A stretch of 44,464 nucleotides of DNA from Streptomyces sp. SBT349 (GTDB lineage: Bacteria; Actinomycetota; Actinomycetes; Streptomycetales; Streptomycetaceae). A program made the position numbers and the translations under genes. This document shows, one piece after another, positions 26,093-35,583 of the stretch (the first letter of the stretch is position 1; each line of letters begins with the position of its first letter). The notes under the pieces were generated by a model, which was not told where the DNA came from, did no database searches, and was given only the letters and a program-made list of their open reading frames with translations. The stretch is from positions 1-44,464 of the forward strand of contig NZ_LAVK01000018.1 of the NCBI RefSeq assembly GCF_001083795.1, written 5' to 3'.

Positions 26093-27658
26093 TCAGGGCA
26101 GGCCGATCAACGGCGGGAAGTCCGCCTCCGCGATCGCGCCGCGCTCCACCCTCACCACCGTCAGCGGCGCGCCGACCACGCCGCGCGGCAGGTCGGCGCG
26201 GACCAGGTAGACGCCGGGGTCGACGTGAGCGAAGCCGAACCACCCCGTGCCGTCGGCGCGTTGGGTGACCTCCTCGCCGCCGGGCCGCAGCGGCGTCAGG
26301 GTGACCTCGGCGCCGTCGAGCGCCGTGCCGTCCCGCAGGGCCAGCTCACCGGTGACATGGCCCTCGCCGGGGCGCGCCTTCCAGCCCATGGCCGGGACCT
26401 CGGCCTCCTCGGCGAACGGGGCGTCGGGGCCGGTGGTCAGCGCCTCGGCGAGCCGCCGACGTTCGGCGTCGGCCCCGTTGGCGGCGGAGTCCAGGCTCGG
26501 GCTGGCGTAGGAGTAGCCGCTCCAGCCCGTCGCGGTGTTCCCCGCCGGGGTCTCGGCGAGCGCCCGGTCCACCTGGCGGAGGCTGTCGTCGACCGAGTTG
26601 AGGTAGAGAGCGGGACCGTTGACCGCCTGGCGGTCGCCCTGGGCGTCGGCGAGGAACTCGGACCACTCCGCGAACATCCGCGCCTGGTCGGGCTGCCATT
26701 CCCGCTTGTAGTTCATGGTGACGACGGTGTCCATGATCCCCTCGTCCAGCCAGCCCGCCCAGTCCTGGAGGACCTCGGCGTAGGTGCGGGTGGACTCCCA
26801 GCCGCCGACGGACTGCGGCCCGAAGCCGTAGGTGATGGCGTCCATGGAGAGCCGGGCCGTCGGGTCGACCTCCCACAGGCCCAGGTAGACGCGGCGGACC
26901 AGGTTGGTCACCTGGTCGCGGCGCCAGTCGCCCCACTGCCCGTCGGCGGGCGCGGGCACGTCGGTGCGGCCGGTGGCCCGCTGGAAACGGGCCAGGGAGA
27001 CCTCGTTGTACCCCCAGTCGCTGTGCGTGGTCTGGGCGCTGCCGTCGGGGTAGCGGATGTAGTCCAGGTTGATGCCGTCCACGTCGTACTCGCGGGCGAT
27101 GCTCTGGATCCCCGCGACGATGTACTCCACGGCGGCGGGGTGGCCGGGGTCGATGTAGGCGTTGGCGCCGACGAGCTCGGTGCCGTCCGCCTTCCGGTTC
27201 AGCCAGCGCTCGGCGCCCTGGGCGGAGGGGCCGTGCTGGTTGAAGACGTGCTCGGGCGAGGTGGGCGCGGTGGCGCTGTTCCACATGGTGTTGACGTTGA
27301 CCCAGGCGTGCACCTCCAGACCCGCGGCGTGGGCCTGGGCGATGACCTCGTCCAGCGGGTCGTAGGGCGCCGGGTCGATGGCCGCGTCGGTGCGGGGGTA
27401 GAGGGCCCGGTTGCAGAAGCAGTCGTAACGGCGGGCCGTCTGCACGATCAGGGCGTTGGCGTTGACGGCGAGCGCGTCGTCTATCAGCGCGGTGACCTGA
27501 TCCGGCGTGTATATGCCCTCGTTGAAGGCGTCGACCCAGTAACTGCGCCACTGCTCGGGCGGGTTGCCTGCGTCCTGTGCCGCGGCGGGCCCGGCGGCCA
27601 CGAGGCTGCCGCCGAGCAGGCCGAGGCAGGCGAGGAGGGCGGGCAGGATCCGTCTCAT
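26093..27658 (-). CDS. secreted GHL10-family (YngK-like) glycoside hydrolase
   Basis: Exported protein of 521 residues. The signal peptide (LPALLACLGLLGGSLVAAG, cut after AAA or AQ near residue 28) has no lipobox. The mature part starts WRSYWVDAFNEGIYTPDQV and contains NANALIVQTARRYDC, LEVHAWVNVNTMWNS and YDVDGINLDYIRYPDGS, the hallmarks of glycosyl-hydrolase-like family 10 (Pfam GHL10, B. subtilis YngK). The putative acidic residue is in DGINLDY. The last ~80 residues form a carboxypeptidase-regulatory-like beta-sandwich (GELALRDGTALDGAEVTLTP). The ATG at 27658 has GGGAGAAG upstream. The substrate is unknown for the family, possibly a cell-wall or surface polysaccharide. An AT-rich palindrome lies about 65 bases upstream. 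Confidence 0.88.
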   Translation of the reverse strand: MRRILPALLACLGLLGGSLVAAGPAAAQDAGNPPEQWRSYWVDAFNEGIYTPDQVTALIDDALAVNANALIVQTARRYDCFCNRALYPRTDAAIDPAPYDPLDEVIAQAHAAGLEVHAWVNVNTMWNSATAPTSPEHVFNQHGPSAQGAERWLNRKADGTELVGANAYIDPGHPAAVEYIVAGIQSIAREYDVDGINLDYIRYPDGSAQTTHSDWGYNEVSLARFQRATGRTDVPAPADGQWGDWRRDQVTNLVRRVYLGLWEVDPTARLSMDAITYGFGPQSVGGWESTRTYAEVLQDWAGWLDEGIMDTVVTMNYKREWQPDQARMFAEWSEFLADAQGDRQAVNGPALYLNSVDDSLRQVDRALAETPAGNTATGWSGYSYASPSLDSAANGADAERRRLAEALTTGPDAPFAEEAEVPAMGWKARPGEGHVTGELALRDGTALDGAEVTLTPLRPGGEEVTQRADGTGWFGFAHVDPGVYLVRADLPRGVVGAPLTVVRVERGAIAEADFPPLIGLP

Positions 27659-27723
27659 ACGGGCTTCTCCCGGGGAGTTGGTGTGCGAGCCGACAATTTA
27701 CTTCGCCGCCGTCCCCCCGCCTA

Positions 27724-27739
27724 GATGAAAACTTTCATC
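27724..27739. promoter_or_regulatory. AT-rich palindrome upstream of the GHL10 gene
   Basis: GATGAAA-AC-TTTCATC, 7-base arms around AC. AT-rich palindromes are rare in this DNA. The TGAAA/TTTCA arms recall operators of RpiR/MurR-type repressors, which control cell-wall sugar genes. On the minus strand it lies upstream of a TAAATT element (27695-27700) that could be the -10 box. Confidence 0.5.
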
Positions 27740-27922
27740 ACTTCCACAATCCGCCGGGGCCGGTGGTCTCTCCGCCCCCGCCCGCCCCGCTTCGCGACGT
27801 CCCGCCATGCCGGCGCCCTCCGTCGTTCGCCCGCCCCGCGCGGCTTCTCATGGCGCGGGCGCCTCGCCGCGGGCACCGTGCCTCTGGCGTTCTCCGCCGC
27901 CGCGAGCCGGTCACGGTCGCGT

Positions 27923-28942
27923 TCAGGGCAGCGCGACGACCTCGTCCGCCGCGAACGCGACGCCGACCGTCTCCCCCTCGGCCGGGGCCTCGCGCAGCGG
28001 GCAGGCCGCCTCCAGCGCCGGGCCGCGCTCCGGGTCGAGCAGCAGCAGGACATGGTCCCCCCGGAAGGTCCGCGCGGTGACCCGCGCCGCCAGAGCGCCG
28101 CCGGTCCGCACCCCCGAGGGGCGGATCAGCAGGTGGCACGGCCCCGGCGGGGTCCCCGGCGCCACCGGCACCTCGCCCCAGGGGGTGTCGGCGAGGGGCT
28201 CGCCGCCGCGGACCGTGGCCTCGGCCAGGTTGCGGAAGCCGAGGAAACGGGCCACGAACGCGTCGGCGGGCCGCCTCCACACCTCCACCGGGCTGCCCAC
28301 CTGCGCCACGCGGCCCTCGCGCATCACCACCACCCGGTCGGCGAGCGCGAACGCCTCCCCCTGGTCGTGGGTGACGGCCAGCACGGTGGTGCCCAGCGAG
28401 CGGAAGAGGCGGCGCAGCTCCACCGCCAGCCGCTCGCGCAGATCGCGGTCGAGCTGACCCAGCGGCTCGTCCAGCATCAGCAGCCGCGGCCGCGGGGCCA
28501 ACGCCCGTGCGAGCGCGACCCGTTGCTGCTCCCCACCCGACAGCTCGGCGACGGCCCGGCGCTGGGCGCCCGGCAGCCCCACCAGGTCGAGGGACTCGGC
28601 CACGCGCCGCCCGGTCTCCTCGCGGCCCACCCGGCGCATCCGCAGGCCGAACGCGACGTTCCCGCCGACGTCCCGCTGCGGGAAGAGCTGGTGGTCCTGG
28701 AACATCAGCCCCAGACCCCTGCGGTGCACCGGCACGCCCGCCTGGTCGGCCCCGCCCAGCAGGACCGTTCCCGCGTCGAGGGGGGTGAGCCCGGCGACCA
28801 CGCGCAGCAGCGTGGACTTGCCGCTGCCGCTCGGGCCGAGCAGGCAGACGGTCTCGTGCTCGGCCACGCCGAGGCCGACGGCGTCCAGCGCGGTGCGGTC
28901 GCCGTAGCGCACGGTCACGCCGGTCAGCTCCAGCAGGGACAT
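27923..28942 (-). CDS. thiQ: thiamine ABC transporter ATP-binding protein
   Basis: ATPase of the thiamine/TPP importer (339 residues). Walker A GPSGSGKST, Q-loop MFQDHQLFPQR, signature ELSGGEQQRVALARAL, Walker B LLMLDEPLGQLD and H-loop VTHDQGEAF are all canonical. A C-terminal regulatory (TOBE-like) domain follows, with GFRNLAEATVRGGEP and HLLIRPSGVRTGG. E. coli ThiQ is shorter (about 230), but actinobacterial relatives carry this extra domain, as do iron/molybdate-type ATPases. The start at ATG 28942 overlaps the thiP stop in TGATG; a GTG 12 bases earlier is possible. Assignment to thiamine rests on ThiB and the TPP riboswitch upstream in the operon. Confidence 0.9.
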   Translation of the reverse strand: MSLLELTGVTVRYGDRTALDAVGLGVAEHETVCLLGPSGSGKSTLLRVVAGLTPLDAGTVLLGGADQAGVPVHRRGLGLMFQDHQLFPQRDVGGNVAFGLRMRRVGREETGRRVAESLDLVGLPGAQRRAVAELSGGEQQRVALARALAPRPRLLMLDEPLGQLDRDLRERLAVELRRLFRSLGTTVLAVTHDQGEAFALADRVVVMREGRVAQVGSPVEVWRRPADAFVARFLGFRNLAEATVRGGEPLADTPWGEVPVAPGTPPGPCHLLIRPSGVRTGGALAARVTARTFRGDHVLLLLDPERGPALEAACPLREAPAEGETVGVAFAADEVVALP

Positions 28943-30588
28943 CAGGCCACCCACTCACTGACGCGGGCCGGGCGGACGCTCTCCAGCAGGAGCAGGGTGA
29001 GCGCGCACACCAGCATGAGGATCGTGCTCAACGCCATCGCCTGCCCGTAGTTGAGCTCCCCCGCCCGGCCCAGCAGCCGGGCCACGGCCACCGGCAGCGT
29101 CGGGGAGTCGGGCCTGGCGATGAAGACGGTCGCGCCGAACTCGCCGAGCGAGACGGCGAACGCGAAGCCCGCCGCGACCAGCAGCGCCCGGCGGACCAGC
29201 GGCAGGTCGACCTCGCGCCATGCGCGCAGCGGCGAGGCGCCGAGCACCGCCGCGGCCTCCCGCAGCCGGTGGTCCACCGCCCGCAGCACGGGCAGCAGGA
29301 TCCGCACCACGAACGGGACACCCACCAGGGCCTGGGCCAGCGGCACCAGGATCCACGAGGACCGCAGGTCCAGCGGCGGCTCGTCCAGGGCGATGAGGAA
29401 ACCGAAGCCCACGGTGACCGCGGAGGTGCCGAGCGGCAGCATCAGCATCGCGTCGAAGCCGCGCGTGAACCGCCCCGCGCGCCGGGTCAGCGCCGCCGCC
29501 GCGAGGCCGCCGACGGCCAGGGCGATCGCGGTCGCGGCTGCGGCGTAGCGCAGCGAGTTGGCGATGGCCTCCCAGGGCGCCACCAGGAAGGTGCCGCCCT
29601 CCGCGGTGGCCAGCGCCCGGTAGTTGCCCAGGCCGTAGCCGCCGGGCCCGGACAGGGAGCGTTCGACCAGGACGGCGAGCGGCAGCAGGAGCAGCAGCGC
29701 GATCACCGCGAGCGTGAGCGCGAGCAGCGCCCACTGCGCGCGCCCGCGCGGCGGGTGCGCGGTGGACGCCGGATCGACCAGCGCGAGCGCCCCCTCGCGG
29801 CGGCGCGTGATCACCGCGTGCGCCCCCAGGAGGGCGGCCACCGCGACCAGTTGGAGCAGCGTGAGAACGGCGGCGGTCGGCAGGTCGAGGAGCTGGGCCG
29901 TCTGCCGGTATATCTCGGCCTCCAGCGTGGCGTACCGCGGGCCGCCCAGGATCTGGATCACGCCGAACGAGGTGAAGGTGAAGAGGAACACCAGCAGCGC
30001 GGCGGCGGCCACCGAGGGCGTGAGCGCGGGCAGCGTCACCCGCCGCCACGCGGCGAACCGGCCCGCGCCCAGCACCCGGGCGGCCTGCTCCTGCCGCGGG
30101 TCGAGCTGGGCCCACAGCCCGCCGACGGTGCGCACCACGATGGCGTAGTTGAAGAAGACATGCGCCAGCAGGATGGCCCACACGCCGGTGTCGAGGCGCA
30201 CGCCCCACAGCTCGTCCAGCACGCCGCCGCGCCCCACCAGCGCGAGGAACGCGGCGCCCGTCACCACGGTCGGCAGCACGAACGGAACGGTCACAACGGC
30301 GTGCAGGACCCGTTTGCCCGGGAAGTCGAGCCGCGCGAAGACATAGGCGCCCGGCAGCGCGAAGGTCAGCGTCAGAGCGGTGGAGGCGGCCGCCTGCCAC
30401 ACCGTGAACCAGAGCACCTCCCCGGTGCCGGGCCCCGTCAGCGCCTCCCAGGCGCGCGAGAGCTGCCACACGCCGTCCTCGCGCAGGCCGCGCCCGGTGA
30501 TCGCGGCCACCGGATAGGCGAAGAAGACCGCGAAGAACGCCAGCGGCACCGCCAGCAGCGCCAGTCGGCCGAGGGCCGCGCGCCTCAT
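28942..30588 (-). CDS. thiP: thiamine ABC transporter permease
   Basis: Fused double permease (548 residues) with about twelve membrane helices, the layout of ThiP and FbpB-type permeases in which two LplB-like halves are joined. Two ATPase-docking loops are visible: QEQAARVLGAGRFAAWRRV in the first half and HRLREAAAVLGASPLRAWRE in the second, each followed by LP. The ATG at 30588 overlaps the thiB stop in ATGA, so translation is coupled. The iron-importer permeases look alike; the TPP riboswitch at the head of the operon favours thiamine. Confidence 0.9.
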   Translation of the reverse strand: MRRAALGRLALLAVPLAFFAVFFAYPVAAITGRGLREDGVWQLSRAWEALTGPGTGEVLWFTVWQAAASTALTLTFALPGAYVFARLDFPGKRVLHAVVTVPFVLPTVVTGAAFLALVGRGGVLDELWGVRLDTGVWAILLAHVFFNYAIVVRTVGGLWAQLDPRQEQAARVLGAGRFAAWRRVTLPALTPSVAAAALLVFLFTFTSFGVIQILGGPRYATLEAEIYRQTAQLLDLPTAAVLTLLQLVAVAALLGAHAVITRRREGALALVDPASTAHPPRGRAQWALLALTLAVIALLLLLPLAVLVERSLSGPGGYGLGNYRALATAEGGTFLVAPWEAIANSLRYAAAATAIALAVGGLAAAALTRRAGRFTRGFDAMLMLPLGTSAVTVGFGFLIALDEPPLDLRSSWILVPLAQALVGVPFVVRILLPVLRAVDHRLREAAAVLGASPLRAWREVDLPLVRRALLVAAGFAFAVSLGEFGATVFIARPDSPTLPVAVARLLGRAGELNYGQAMALSTILMLVCALTLLLLESVRPARVSEWVA

Positions 30589-31652
30589 CTGACGACCAGC
30601 GAGGTCCACTCGTCGATCCACCGCTCCCTGCCCTCGGCGATCGCCTCCGGGTCCATGGTCAGCGGCTCGTCGATCGTCTCCCCGTACCGGGTGAACTCCT
30701 CGGGCAGTTCGACGCCCTCCCGCACCGGGTTCACGAACATCTGGAGCGGCAGGTCCTCCTGGAACGCGGCGGACAGCAGGAAGTCGAGGAACGCCTTGCC
30801 GCCCTCGGGGTTGGCCGCCCCGTCCAGCAGCCCGGCGAACTCGATCTGCCGGAAGCAGGTGCCGGTGGACACGCCCGTCGGCGCCTCCTCGGGCCGCTCC
30901 TCGCCGCCGTACACCACGCCGGCGGGCGGGCTCGACGCGTAGGAGACGACCAGCGGCCTGTCGCCGTCGCCCGCTCCGGAGAAGCGCTCGTTGTACGCCT
31001 GCTCCCAGCCGTCCACGACCTCGACGCCGTTGTCCGCGAGCCGCTCCCAGTAGTCCCGCCAGCCGTCCTCGCCGTAGGCGGCGACGGTGCCGAGGAGGAA
31101 GCCGAGGCCGGGCGAGGAGGTGGCCGCGTTCTCCACGACCAGCAGGTCCCGGTAGGCGGGATCGGCCAGTTCCTCGAACGTCCGGGGCGGCTCCAGGTCC
31201 CGTTCGGCGAAGTACGCCCGGTCGTAGTTGACGCAGATGTCGCCGGTGTCCACCGGGGTCACCCGGTCCTCGCCCGCGTCCAGGTGGTACGCCTCCGGCA
31301 CCTGGTCGAGCCCCTCGGCGGGGTGCGGGACGAAGATCCCCGCGTCCAGGGCGCGCGAGAGCAGGGTGTTGTCCACGCCGAACAGCACGTCGCCCTGCGG
31401 GTTGTCCTTCGAGAGCACCGCCTGGTTGACCACCACCCCGGCGTCGCCCGCGCGCAGCACCTCGACCGTGTAGCCGGTCTCCTCGGTGAAGCGCGCGAGC
31501 ACGTCGTCCGAGACCAGGAACGAGTCGTGGGTGACCACGGTGACCGTGTCGCCCCCGCCGGACTCCGCGTCGCCGTCGTCGCCGTTACCGCAGGCGGCCA
31601 GCGTGGAGAGGGCGAGGCAGAGGGGCAGGGTGAGTATGACGGTGCGCTTCAT
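30585..31652 (-). CDS. thiB: thiamine-binding lipoprotein of ABC importer
   Basis: Periplasm-side binding protein (355 residues) delivering thiamine or its phosphates to ThiPQ. The signal peptide MKRTVILTLPLCLALSTLAAC ends in a lipobox with Cys21, so it is a lipoprotein; an acidic Gly-rich linker follows. ThiB-like blocks are VTVVTHDSFLVSDDVLARF, NPQGDVLFGVDNTLLSRAL, VDTGDICVNYDRAYF and ENAATSSPGLGFLLGT. The ATG at 31652 starts the typical signal peptide; the upstream frame runs into the riboswitch and is not coding. First gene of thiBPQ. The TPP riboswitch upstream should switch expression off when thiamine pyrophosphate is plentiful. Confidence 0.92.
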   Translation of the reverse strand: MKRTVILTLPLCLALSTLAACGNGDDGDAESGGGDTVTVVTHDSFLVSDDVLARFTEETGYTVEVLRAGDAGVVVNQAVLSKDNPQGDVLFGVDNTLLSRALDAGIFVPHPAEGLDQVPEAYHLDAGEDRVTPVDTGDICVNYDRAYFAERDLEPPRTFEELADPAYRDLLVVENAATSSPGLGFLLGTVAAYGEDGWRDYWERLADNGVEVVDGWEQAYNERFSGAGDGDRPLVVSYASSPPAGVVYGGEERPEEAPTGVSTGTCFRQIEFAGLLDGAANPEGGKAFLDFLLSAAFQEDLPLQMFVNPVREGVELPEEFTRYGETIDEPLTMDPEAIAEGRERWIDEWTSLVVR

Positions 31653-31703
31653 CGTGTCGCTTTCGTGACATGGACGCACACGGGCAGCACCAGAGAGATC
31701 CGA

Positions 31704-31790
31704 ACTTCCTACCCAGCATGACCTGGGCGAGGTTCGAGGGTCTGCGGCCGGTGCCGCACTCTCAGCGCTGCGAGCGCTCCCCTGTCGGAA
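31704..31790 (-). ncRNA. TPP riboswitch (THI element) leader of thiBPQ
   Basis: On the minus strand the leader begins TTCCGACAGGGGAGC, then has GCTGAGAG (31759-31766), the conserved GACCCTCGAACCT (31730-31742) and GGGTAGGAA at the end, closing a P1 stem with the first bases. The CUGAGA and ACCCxxxGAACCU blocks are the pyrimidine- and pyrophosphate-sensing cores of TPP riboswitches. It lies about 50 bases before thiB and 49 after the rlmN stop. Confidence 0.88.
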
Positions 31791-31838
31791 TGTGTGACGG
31801 TTGTACCGCACACCCTAGCAGGGGAGCCACGACGTCCC

Positions 31839-32966
31839 CTACACGCGCTCCGCGGCCGCGAGTTGACCGCAGGCGCCGTCGATCTCCTGGCCCCTGGTGT
31901 CCCGAACGGTCACCGGCACGCCGTGCGCCTGGAGACCGGCGACGAAGGCCCGTTCGTCCTCGGGGCGCGAGGCGGTCCACCGCGAGCCCGGGGTCGGGTT
32001 GAGCGGGATCAGGTTCACGTGCGCGCCACGGCCCTTGAGGAGGCGGCCGAGCAGATCGGCGCGCCACGCCTGGTCGTTGATGTCCCTGATCAGCGCGTAC
32101 TCGATGGAGATCCGGCGGCCGGACTTCTCCGCGTACGCCCACGCCGCGTCCAGCACCTCCCGCACCTTCCACCGGGTGTTGACGGGCACCAGGGTGTCAC
32201 GCAGCTCGTCGTCGGGCGCGTGGAGGGAGACCGCGAGGCGGCAGGTGAACCCCTCGTCGGCGAACCGGAGCATCGCGGGCACGAGACCCACGGTGGAGAC
32301 GGTGATGCCGCGCTGGGAGAGCCCCGCCCCGTCGGGGTCCCCGTCGGTGAGCCGGCGGATGGCGCCCGTGACGCGCCGGTAGTTGGCCAGCGGCTCGCCC
32401 ATGCCCATGAAGACGATGTTGGACAGCCGCGCCGGGCCGCCCTCGGGGGAAGCGCCCCCGGGCACCTCGCCGTCGCGCAGGGCGCGCATGCCGTCCACGA
32501 TCTGGTGCACGATCTCGGCGGTGGAGAGATTGCGGTCGAGCCCGGCCTGCCCCGTGGCGCAGAACGGGCAGTTCATCCCGCAGCCGGCCTGTGAGGAGAC
32601 GCACATCGTCACCCGGTCCGGGTACCGCATCAGCACCGACTCGACCAGCGTCCCGTCGCCGAGGCGCCACAGCGTCTTGCGCGTCGCGCCGTCGTCACAG
32701 CTCAGATGCCGGACGACCGTCATCAGCCGGGGCAGCAGCGCGCCCGCCAGCCGCTCGCGGGCGGCGGCGGGGACGTCCGTCCAGTCGGCCGGGTCGTCCG
32801 TCAGGCGGGTGAAGTAGTGGCGCGACAGCTGCCGGGCGCGGAACGGCTTCTCGCCGAGCTCGGCCACCGCGTCGCGGCGCTCGGCGGGGGTGAGGTCGGC
32901 AAGGTGCCGCGGGGGCTTGACGGCCCCGCGCGGCGCGACGAAGGTCAGCTCTCCTGGTGCAGGCAT
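31839..32966 (-). CDS. rlmN: 23S rRNA (adenine-C2)-methyltransferase RlmN
   Basis: Radical SAM enzyme of 375 residues methylating A2503 of 23S rRNA and A37 of some tRNAs. The 4Fe-4S cluster cysteines are in [13 protein letters not shown] (CxxxCxxC). [11 protein letters not shown] and [17 protein letters not shown] [10 protein letters not shown] are SAM-site blocks. The methyl-carrying cysteine is expected in [11 protein letters not shown] near the C-terminus, and the second conserved Cys lies in [15 protein letters not shown]. The length matches the family. It follows cdsA by 28 bases on the same strand, as in other actinobacteria. No clear ribosome site precedes ATG 32966, so the exact start is uncertain. 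The TPP-controlled thi operon begins just downstream. Confidence 0.95.
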   Translation of the reverse strand: MPAPGELTFVAPRGAVKPPRHLADLTPAERRDAVAELGEKPFRARQLSRHYFTRLTDDPADWTDVPAAARERLAGALLPRLMTVVRHLSCDDGATRKTLWRLGDGTLVESVLMRYPDRVTMCVSSQAGCGMNCPFCATGQAGLDRNLSTAEIVHQIVDGMRALRDGEVPGGASPEGGPARLSNIVFMGMGEPLANYRRVTGAIRRLTDGDPDGAGLSQRGITVSTVGLVPAMLRFADEGFTCRLAVSLHAPDDELRDTLVPVNTRWKVREVLDAAWAYAEKSGRRISIEYALIRDINDQAWRADLLGRLLKGRGAHVNLIPLNPTPGSRWTASRPEDERAFVAGLQAHGVPVTVRDTRGQEIDGACGQLAAAERV

Positions 32967-32994
32967 GGTGCAGCCAGTGTCGCAGATCCCGTGG

Positions 32995-34002
32995 CTAGCC
33001 CGCGCCCACGAAGGCGAGCAGCAGCAGCCACACGACGGGGGCGGTGGGCAGCAGCGAGTCCAGCCGGTCCATGACCCCGCCGTGTCCCGGCAGCAGCGTG
33101 CCCATGTCCTTGATGCCCAGGTCCCGTTTGATCATGGACTCGCCCAGGTCGCCCAGGGTCGCGCTGACGGCCACGCCGAGGCCCAGCACGAGCCCCTCCC
33201 ACCAGGTGCCGCCGTCGATGAGGAACTGCATGCACAGCGCGCCCGCGACCATGGCGAACAGCACGGCCCCCGCGAGCCCTTCGCGGGTCTTGCCAGGGCT
33301 GATGCGGGGGGCCAGCTTGCGGCGGCCGAGCCGCCAGCCGACCGCGTAGGCGCCGGTGTCGCTGACCACGGTCAGCACCAGGAAGGTGAGCACCCGCCAG
33401 TGGCCGTCGTCGGCGGCGAGCATCAGCGCCACGAAGGTCGCGAGGAAGGGGACGTAGAAGGCGGCGAAGACGCCGGCCGTGATGTCCCGCAGGTAGTTCT
33501 CCGGAGGGCGGGCCATGCGCCAGACCAGCACGGCCAGGGCGGTGAACGCCATGGCCACCCACACGCCCTCGGGCCCGTCCAGATAGCCGGCCAGCACCGT
33601 GGCGACGCCGCCCACCACGAGCGGCGGCAGCGGCACCCGGATCCGCTTGCGCTCCGCCAGCCGCGCGGAGAGCTCCCACACCCCCACGACGACGGCCACC
33701 ATTATGACGCCGAGGAACGCCGGCTTGTAGACGAACAACGAGGCCAGGACCACGGCCCCGAGGCCGAGGCCGACCCCCACGGCGGCGCGCAGGTTCCGGC
33801 CGGCACGCTTCCTGGGCTGCCGCCCCGCGCTCTCCTGGCGGCGCTCCGGCTCCCCGCCGCCGGGGGCGGGCACGATCGACATAGGGCGAGTCTGCGCCGC
33901 CGGCCCGGAATCGCGTACGGGACCCGCCGGGCCGGCGGGTGGCCGCTCGGACGACCCGACATACCCGGCGACCGGGGGCAGCCCCCAGGATGAGTCATTC
34001 AC
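32995..34002 (-). CDS. cdsA: phosphatidate cytidylyltransferase
   Basis: Makes CDP-diacylglycerol from phosphatidate and CTP, the entry to phospholipid synthesis (335 residues). The CdsA signature is intact near the C-terminus: [18 protein letters not shown], then [10 protein letters not shown]. About eight membrane helices precede and surround it, for example [13 protein letters not shown] and [19 protein letters not shown]. The first ~65 residues are a polar Pro/Gly/Arg-rich cytosolic extension. GTG 34002, 30 bases after frr, is chosen, but no good ribosome site is visible and an internal ATG at 33882 is possible. Part of the pyrH-frr-cdsA-rlmN run. Confidence 0.94.
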   Translation of the reverse strand: MNDSSWGLPPVAGYVGSSERPPAGPAGPVRDSGPAAQTRPMSIVPAPGGGEPERRQESAGRQPRKRAGRNLRAAVGVGLGLGAVVLASLFVYKPAFLGVIMVAVVVGVWELSARLAERKRIRVPLPPLVVGGVATVLAGYLDGPEGVWVAMAFTALAVLVWRMARPPENYLRDITAGVFAAFYVPFLATFVALMLAADDGHWRVLTFLVLTVVSDTGAYAVGWRLGRRKLAPRISPGKTREGLAGAVLFAMVAGALCMQFLIDGGTWWEGLVLGLGVAVSATLGDLGESMIKRDLGIKDMGTLLPGHGGVMDRLDSLLPTAPVVWLLLLAFVGAG

Positions 34003-34032
34003 AGGTGAAGGCGTCTTTCCGGTCTCTCCGCA

Positions 34033-34593
34033 TCAGACTTCGAGCAGCTCGGCTTCCTTGTGCTTCAGCAGCTCGTCCACCTGGGCAACGTACTTGGAGG
34101 TGGTGTCGTCGAGCTCCTTCTCGCCGCGCCGGCCCTCGTCCTCGCCGACATCGCCGTCCTTGATGGCCTTGTCCATGATCTCCTTGGCCTTCCTGCGGAC
34201 GCCGCGGATCGAGATCTTGGCGTCCTCGCCCTTGGTCTTGGCCACCTTGATGAACTCGCGGCGGCGCTCCTCGGTGAGCTCCGGGAAGACCACGCGGATG
34301 ATGTGGCCGTCGTTGGTCGGGTTGACCCCGAGGTCGGAGTCGCGGATGGCCTGCTCGATGTTGCGCAGCGAACTCTTGTCGAAGGGGGTCACCACGGCCA
34401 TGCGGGCCTCGGGCACGGAGAACGAGGCCAGCTGGTTGATCGGGGTCATGGTGCCGTAGTACTCGGCGACGATCTTGTTGAACATCGCCGGGTGCGCACG
34501 GCCGGTCCTGATCGCCGCCAGATCGTCCTTGGCGACCACGACCGCCTTCTCCATCTTCTCCTCAGCTTCGAGGAGGGCTTCTTCGATCACCAT
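34033..34593 (-). CDS. frr: ribosome recycling factor
   Basis: Splits the post-termination ribosome together with EF-G (186 residues, the family's usual 185). It begins with a long helix, [18 protein letters not shown], then [27 protein letters not shown] and [19 protein letters not shown], ending [10 protein letters not shown]. All are typical. ATG 34593 follows AGGAG. It lies 51 bases after pyrH and 30 before cdsA on the same strand, so the genes are probably co-transcribed. This is an essential gene in most bacteria. Confidence 0.97.
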   Translation of the reverse strand: MVIEEALLEAEEKMEKAVVVAKDDLAAIRTGRAHPAMFNKIVAEYYGTMTPINQLASFSVPEARMAVVTPFDKSSLRNIEQAIRDSDLGVNPTNDGHIIRVVFPELTEERRREFIKVAKTKGEDAKISIRGVRRKAKEIMDKAIKDGDVGEDEGRRGEKELDDTTSKYVAQVDELLKHKEAELLEV

Positions 34594-34644
34594 GTGCTCC
34601 TGGTCGGATAGGGGTGAGGGGAATGGTGCGGGGCGCCCGCGGCT

Positions 34645-35382
34645 TCAGGCCCGCCGTCCCTGGCTGTTGACGAGTGTGCCGATCTTCTCACCCTTTACCG
34701 CGCGGGCGATATTGCCCTCCGCGAGCAGTTCGAAGACGAGGATCGGCAGTTTGTTGTCCCGGCACAGGGTGATCGCGGTGGAATCGGCCACCTTGAGGTC
34801 GCGCGTGATGACCTCGCCGTAGTCCAGCGCATCGAACTTCACCGCGTCGGCGTTCTTCTTGGGGTCGGAGTCGTAGACGCCGTCGACCCCGTTCTTGCCC
34901 ATCAGCAACGCCTCCGCGTCGATCTCCAGGGCCCGCTGCGCGGCGGTGGTGTCGGTGGAGAAGTAGGGCATGCCCATGCCCGCGCCGAAGATGACGACGC
35001 GGCCCTTCTCCAAGTGGCGCACCGCCCGCAGCGGAATGTAGGGCTCGGCGACCTGGCCCATGGTGATGGCGGTCTGGACCCGGGAGTCGATGCCCTCCTT
35101 CTCCATGAAGTCCTGAAGGGCAAGGCAGTTCATGACGGTGCCCAGCATGCCCATGTAGTCGGAGCGGGCCCGGTCCATGCCGCGCTGCTGCAGTTCGGCG
35201 CCGCGGAAGAAGTTCCCTCCGCCGATCACCACGGCGATCTGGGCGCCGTCCCGCACCACCGCGGCGATCTCGCGCGCCATCTTGTGCACGACATCGGGAT
35301 CGACACCGAGCCCGCCGCCGCCCGCGAAGGCTTCTCCCGACAGCTTCAGCAGGAAACGCCGGGGTTTGTCGTCCTGGTTCAT
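34645..35382 (-). CDS. pyrH: UMP kinase
   Basis: Phosphorylates UMP to UDP with ATP, a hexameric enzyme of the amino-acid-kinase fold (245 residues). Visible blocks: [58 protein letters not shown] and [22 protein letters not shown] 35382 (MNQDDK) follows AGGAGAG; an in-frame ATG 51 bases upstream lies in the leader just after a hairpin and is less likely. It is separated from tsf by a 14-base-pair stem at 35409-35462, so it may have its own promoter or depend on read-through. Confidence 0.97.
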   Translation of the reverse strand: MNQDDKPRRFLLKLSGEAFAGGGGLGVDPDVVHKMAREIAAVVRDGAQIAVVIGGGNFFRGAELQQRGMDRARSDYMGMLGTVMNCLALQDFMEKEGIDSRVQTAITMGQVAEPYIPLRAVRHLEKGRVVIFGAGMGMPYFSTDTTAAQRALEIDAEALLMGKNGVDGVYDSDPKKNADAVKFDALDYGEVITRDLKVADSTAITLCRDNKLPILVFELLAEGNIARAVKGEKIGTLVNSQGRRA

Positions 35383-35408
35383 GGAACTCTCCTCGTGCAC
35401 ACACACCA

Positions 35409-35462
35409 AGGAGGCCACTGCCAGTGGATCCATGCGGTTCCCCTGCTGGGCAATGGCCTCCT
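35409..35462 (-). terminator. hairpin between tsf and pyrH
   Basis: On the minus strand AGGAGGCCATTGCC (35462-35449) pairs with GGCAGTGGCCTCCT (35422-35409): 14 pairs with one G-U wobble, 26-base loop. It sits between tsf (stop 35584) and pyrH (start 35382), so it should terminate or attenuate rpsB-tsf transcription. Confidence 0.75.
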
Positions 35463-35583
35463 CGTCACAACTGCGGTCGCTCCGGCCGTGTGCTGCTCAG
35501 GCCGGACGGCCTTCCGCCCGACAATAGCCGGGTAACGTCCGTTCCGCCGCCGAAGGCGCGACGGCGCGGTGCACCCGCCGTGG

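Noticed and set aside
27659..27922. Possible small gene between thiQ and the GHL10 gene
   Set aside because: Frames here are Arg/Pro-rich with no ribosome site; the stretch looks like the GHL10 promoter region.
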